From a bacterium (GTDB lineage Bacteria; Ratteibacteria; UBA8468): a DNA stretch of 7,298 bases. The translations under genes were made by a program, and so were the position numbers. Within the stretch, counting starts at the first letter, position 1. Each line of letters opens with the position of its first letter. Under the pieces are notes generated by a model. The model saw only the letters and a program-made list of their open reading frames with translations, was not told the origin of the DNA and searched no databases. The DNA lies in NCBI GenBank assembly GCA_030630065.1, contig DAOVNU010000034.1, forward strand, positions 1 through 7,298, given 5' to 3'. Shown here piece by piece: positions 5,660-7,298 of the stretch.

Positions 5660-6714
5660 AAGAGGTGTTGAGAAGGTTAAAAGGAAGGAATAAACTGGCT
5701 TACTACAGTTTTATTCTCTTAATTATTCTTTATTTAACCGCTGTCTTTGCCGACTTTATCTCCCCCTATCCTTACACTCTACAGAACAGGCATTTATCCT
5801 ATTCCCCGCCAACAAGAATCCATTTCAAGGAGACAAACGGCAAATTTCATCTGCGTCCTTTCGTCTATCAGTCCTATTTAAAAAACCCGGTACATCGTGA
5901 GTATGTAGAGGATAAAAGTAAGCCCTATTTTATCCATCTTTTTCCCCGGGGACCAGAACATAAAATTCTGGGCTTTATCCCGACTAATCAGTATCTCCTG
6001 GGGGTCAAGCCACCTGCGGTTCTCTATCTCTTCGGTGCTGACCTTTATGGTCGGGATATATTCTCGCGTATTCTTCAGGGTGCAAGGGTCTCCCTTTCCA
6101 TTGGCCTGATTGGGGTATCCATTTCCTTCTTCCTGGGCTTGCTCATCGGGGGGATTTCCGGTTACTTCGGGGGGAAACTGGATACCTTTTTAATGAGATT
6201 AACGGAGTTGGTAATGGTTTTTCCCGGTTTCTATCTGATGCTGGCATTAAGAGCAACCTTTCCCACAACCCTTTCCTCCATTCAGGTTTATTTGATGATT
6301 ATCATTATTCTTTCCTTCATTGGCTGGGCTTCCCTGGCCCGAATTATACGGGGGATGGTTCTTTCTTTAAGAGAAGAGGATTATATCTTAGCCGCCCGGA
6401 GCGTTGGCGCCGGCAGTTTTAGAATTATTCTGCGGCACATCCTTCCCAATACGTTGTCCTATACGATTACTGCGGCGACTTTGTCCATCCCGGGCTATAT
6501 TTTAGGGGAATCGGCGCTTTCCCTTCTTGGTCTTGGTATTCAGGAGCCCCAGAGCAGTTGGGGCAATATGTTGGCGGCAGCCATTGGCAATCTTCAGGTA
6601 GTAACCCATTTCACCTGGGTGCTTGTTCCGGGCTTTTTTATCTTTATTACGGTAATGGCATTTAATTTTTTGGGCGATGGGTTAAGGGATATCTTTGACC
6701 CGAAAACATGGTAA
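5656..6714 (+). CDS. dppC: Peptide-family ABC importer permease, DppC/OppC type with enlarged N-terminal extracytoplasmic segment
   Basis: This 352-residue partner permease has TM1 at about residues 15-35 followed by FADFISPYPY. A BPD_transp_1 domain spans about 143-345, with the EAA loop DYILAARSVGAGSFRIILRH (242-261) and then ILPNTLS. The family phrase FGADLYGRDIFSRILQGARVSL (126 onward) precedes TM2, and the tail GDGLRDIFDPKTW is typical. It is roughly 50-60 residues longer than the common DppC length of about 290-300. The extra part lies at about 45-118 between TM1 and the permease core, includes PPTRIHF and LRPFVY, and should face the periplasm. Similar long forms are recalled from spirochaete-like OppC proteins (from memory). 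It starts within the dppB stop (ATGA), with AAGG five bases before the ATG. The ATPase gene starts 24 bases after its stop. Substrate is not deducible. Confidence 0.93.
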   Translation: MKEVLRRLKGRNKLAYYSFILLIILYLTAVFADFISPYPYTLQNRHLSYSPPTRIHFKETNGKFHLRPFVYQSYLKNPVHREYVEDKSKPYFIHLFPRGPEHKILGFIPTNQYLLGVKPPAVLYLFGADLYGRDIFSRILQGARVSLSIGLIGVSISFFLGLLIGGISGYFGGKLDTFLMRLTELVMVFPGFYLMLALRATFPTTLSSIQVYLMIIIILSFIGWASLARIIRGMVLSLREEDYILAARSVGAGSFRIILRHILPNTLSYTITAATLSIPGYILGESALSLLGLGIQEPQSSWGNMLAAAIGNLQVVTHFTWVLVPGFFIFITVMAFNFLGDGLRDIFDPKTW

Positions 6715-6738
6715 AAAAAGACGGTTCTATATAGACTG

Positions 6739-7298
6739 ATGCTAAATATTGAAAATTTAGGGGTAAGTTTTAGCGGAGAGAAGCAAAAAATTCCGGTTTT
6801 ACGCGGAGTAAACTTAAAGATTGAAAAGGGTGAGGTTCTGGGTTTGGCGGGAGAGTCCGGTTGCGGTAAGAGTATTACCGCACTTTCAATTTTAGGGCTT
6901 TTACCCATAGGAGCGGATTTTGATGGAGGCAAAATTTTCTTTGAAGGTAATGACCTTTTACAAATGAAACCAGAGCGATTGCAGGGGATTCGCGGCAAGA
7001 AAATTGCGATGATTTTTCAGGAACCGGGTATCTCCCTGGATCCTCTCTTTACCATTGGTAATCAGATTGGCGAAGCCCTGCCAAATTCAAAATTTAAAAC
7101 TCAAAACAACGAAGTCATTGCGAGGCACGGAGTGTCGTGGCAATCTCATGAGGTGGAAAGGTTATTGGAACTGGTAAAATTCCCAAAACCGAAGGAGGTC
7201 TTGCATCAGTATCCGCATCAATTAAGCGGCGGAATGGCGCAACGGGCGATGATTGCGATGGCACTTGCCCAGAACCCCTCTTTACTCATTGCTGATGA
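6739..7298 (+). CDS. dppD: Peptide-family ABC importer ATP-binding protein, DppD/OppD type, cut by the window edge
   Basis: The frame is open from ATG 6739 to the window end (186 codons plus two bases). Visible motifs are Walker A GESGCGKS (38-45), Q-loop FQEPGISLDPLFTIG (Q94), the DppD-typical YPHQLSGGM (158-166; signature LSGGM) and Walker B LLIAD (182-186), cut just before the catalytic glutamate codon. H-loop and the C-terminal oligopeptide-family extension are outside. It follows dppC by 24 bases without a recognisable Shine-Dalgarno sequence. It should energise the DppB/DppC pair from the cytoplasm, probably with a DppF-type ATPase next door. Odd point: residues about 115-138, between Q-loop and signature, are encoded by repeat-like DNA, an A-rich degenerate tandem followed by a palindrome. 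The spacing Q94 to the signature leucine is 68 residues, about ten more than recalled for the family. The frame and downstream motifs stay intact, so the gene may be functional. Confidence 0.92.
   Translation, partial: MLNIENLGVSFSGEKQKIPVLRGVNLKIEKGEVLGLAGESGCGKSITALSILGLLPIGADFDGGKIFFEGNDLLQMKPERLQGIRGKKIAMIFQEPGISLDPLFTIGNQIGEALPNSKFKTQNNEVIARHGVSWQSHEVERLLELVKFPKPKEVLHQYPHQLSGGMAQRAMIAMALAQNPSLLIAD
7082..7108 (+). repeat. A-rich degenerate heptamer tandem repeat inside the DppD-type coding sequence
   Basis: Four consecutive units read CAAATT, CAAAATT, TAAAACT and CAAAACA, approximating NAAAAYT, inside codons for residues 115-124 (PNSKFKTQNN). The composition is unlike the surrounding coding sequence and the encoded residues are not conserved ABC sequence. 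It directly precedes the palindrome at 7117-7144, and the two may belong to one insertion. Confidence 0.5.
7117..7144. repeat. Intragenic palindromic repeat in the DppD-type coding sequence
   Basis: ATTGC (7117-7121) pairs with GCAAT (7140-7144) and CACG (7126-7129) with CGTG (7136-7139). This gives a nine-base stem with a GAGG bulge and a six-base GAGTGT loop. The start ATTGCGAGGCACG resembles, from memory, the ATTGCGAG...GCAATCT class of dispersed palindromes found in many bacterial genomes. It is translated in frame as IARHGVSWQS in the helical subdomain region, comparable in principle to Rickettsia palindromic elements that sit inside genes. Copy number elsewhere cannot be judged here. 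Confidence 0.6.

Noticed and set aside
6594..6998. Minus-strand frame of 134 codons
   Set aside because: It spans the end of dppC and the start of the ATPase gene on the opposite strand, covering conserved Walker A coding sequence, so it is a shadow.

Overview
The window reads as bacterial chromosome (or contig) DNA from a diderm. There are signal-peptide-bearing periplasmic and outer-membrane proteins, a MacB/LolCDE-type ABC transporter and a peptide-family ABC importer. Style and gene content would fit an uncultured lineage of the FCB/candidate-phylum kind (Cloacimonadota- or WOR-3-like), but that is a low-confidence impression. No rRNA, tRNA, CRISPR array, transposase gene or phage gene was seen. 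Coding density is high and no gene-free stretch exceeds 300 bases.

Left half (1-3706, minus strand): a tight four-gene operon, read from right to left. It encodes an ABC ATPase, a MacB/FtsX-type permease, a LolA-like periplasmic protein and an outer-membrane beta-barrel-like protein whose C-terminus runs off the left edge. Two junctions are 4-base ATGA overlaps and the third gap is 15 bases. A good sigma70-type promoter (3760-3788) lies upstream of the first gene. Together the four products could form an inner membrane-periplasm-outer membrane relay for a lipid or lipoprotein. That function is inferred, not shown.

Middle (3707-3846): a divergent intergenic region. The minus operon leaves with a leader of about 47 bases and a clear Shine-Dalgarno sequence. 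The plus-strand gene has an extended -10 box only 10 bases before its ATG and no Shine-Dalgarno sequence, so its mRNA is probably leaderless.

Right half (3847-7298, plus strand): a FabG-like short-chain dehydrogenase, then the two permeases (DppB/DppC type) and the first ATPase (DppD type, cut by the right edge) of a peptide/opine/nickel-family importer. No substrate-binding protein is in the window. A 79-base element with perfect 28-base inverted arms sits between the dehydrogenase and dppB and appears to have separated dppB from an earlier ribosome binding site. A second, different repeat is embedded in frame in the DppD-type coding sequence.

The two halves differ in base composition (hand-counted 60-base lines: 17-40% GC on the left, 40-55% on the right) and in how translation starts. 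That makes the 3.7-3.85 kb junction the first place to test for horizontal transfer or a chimeric assembly.
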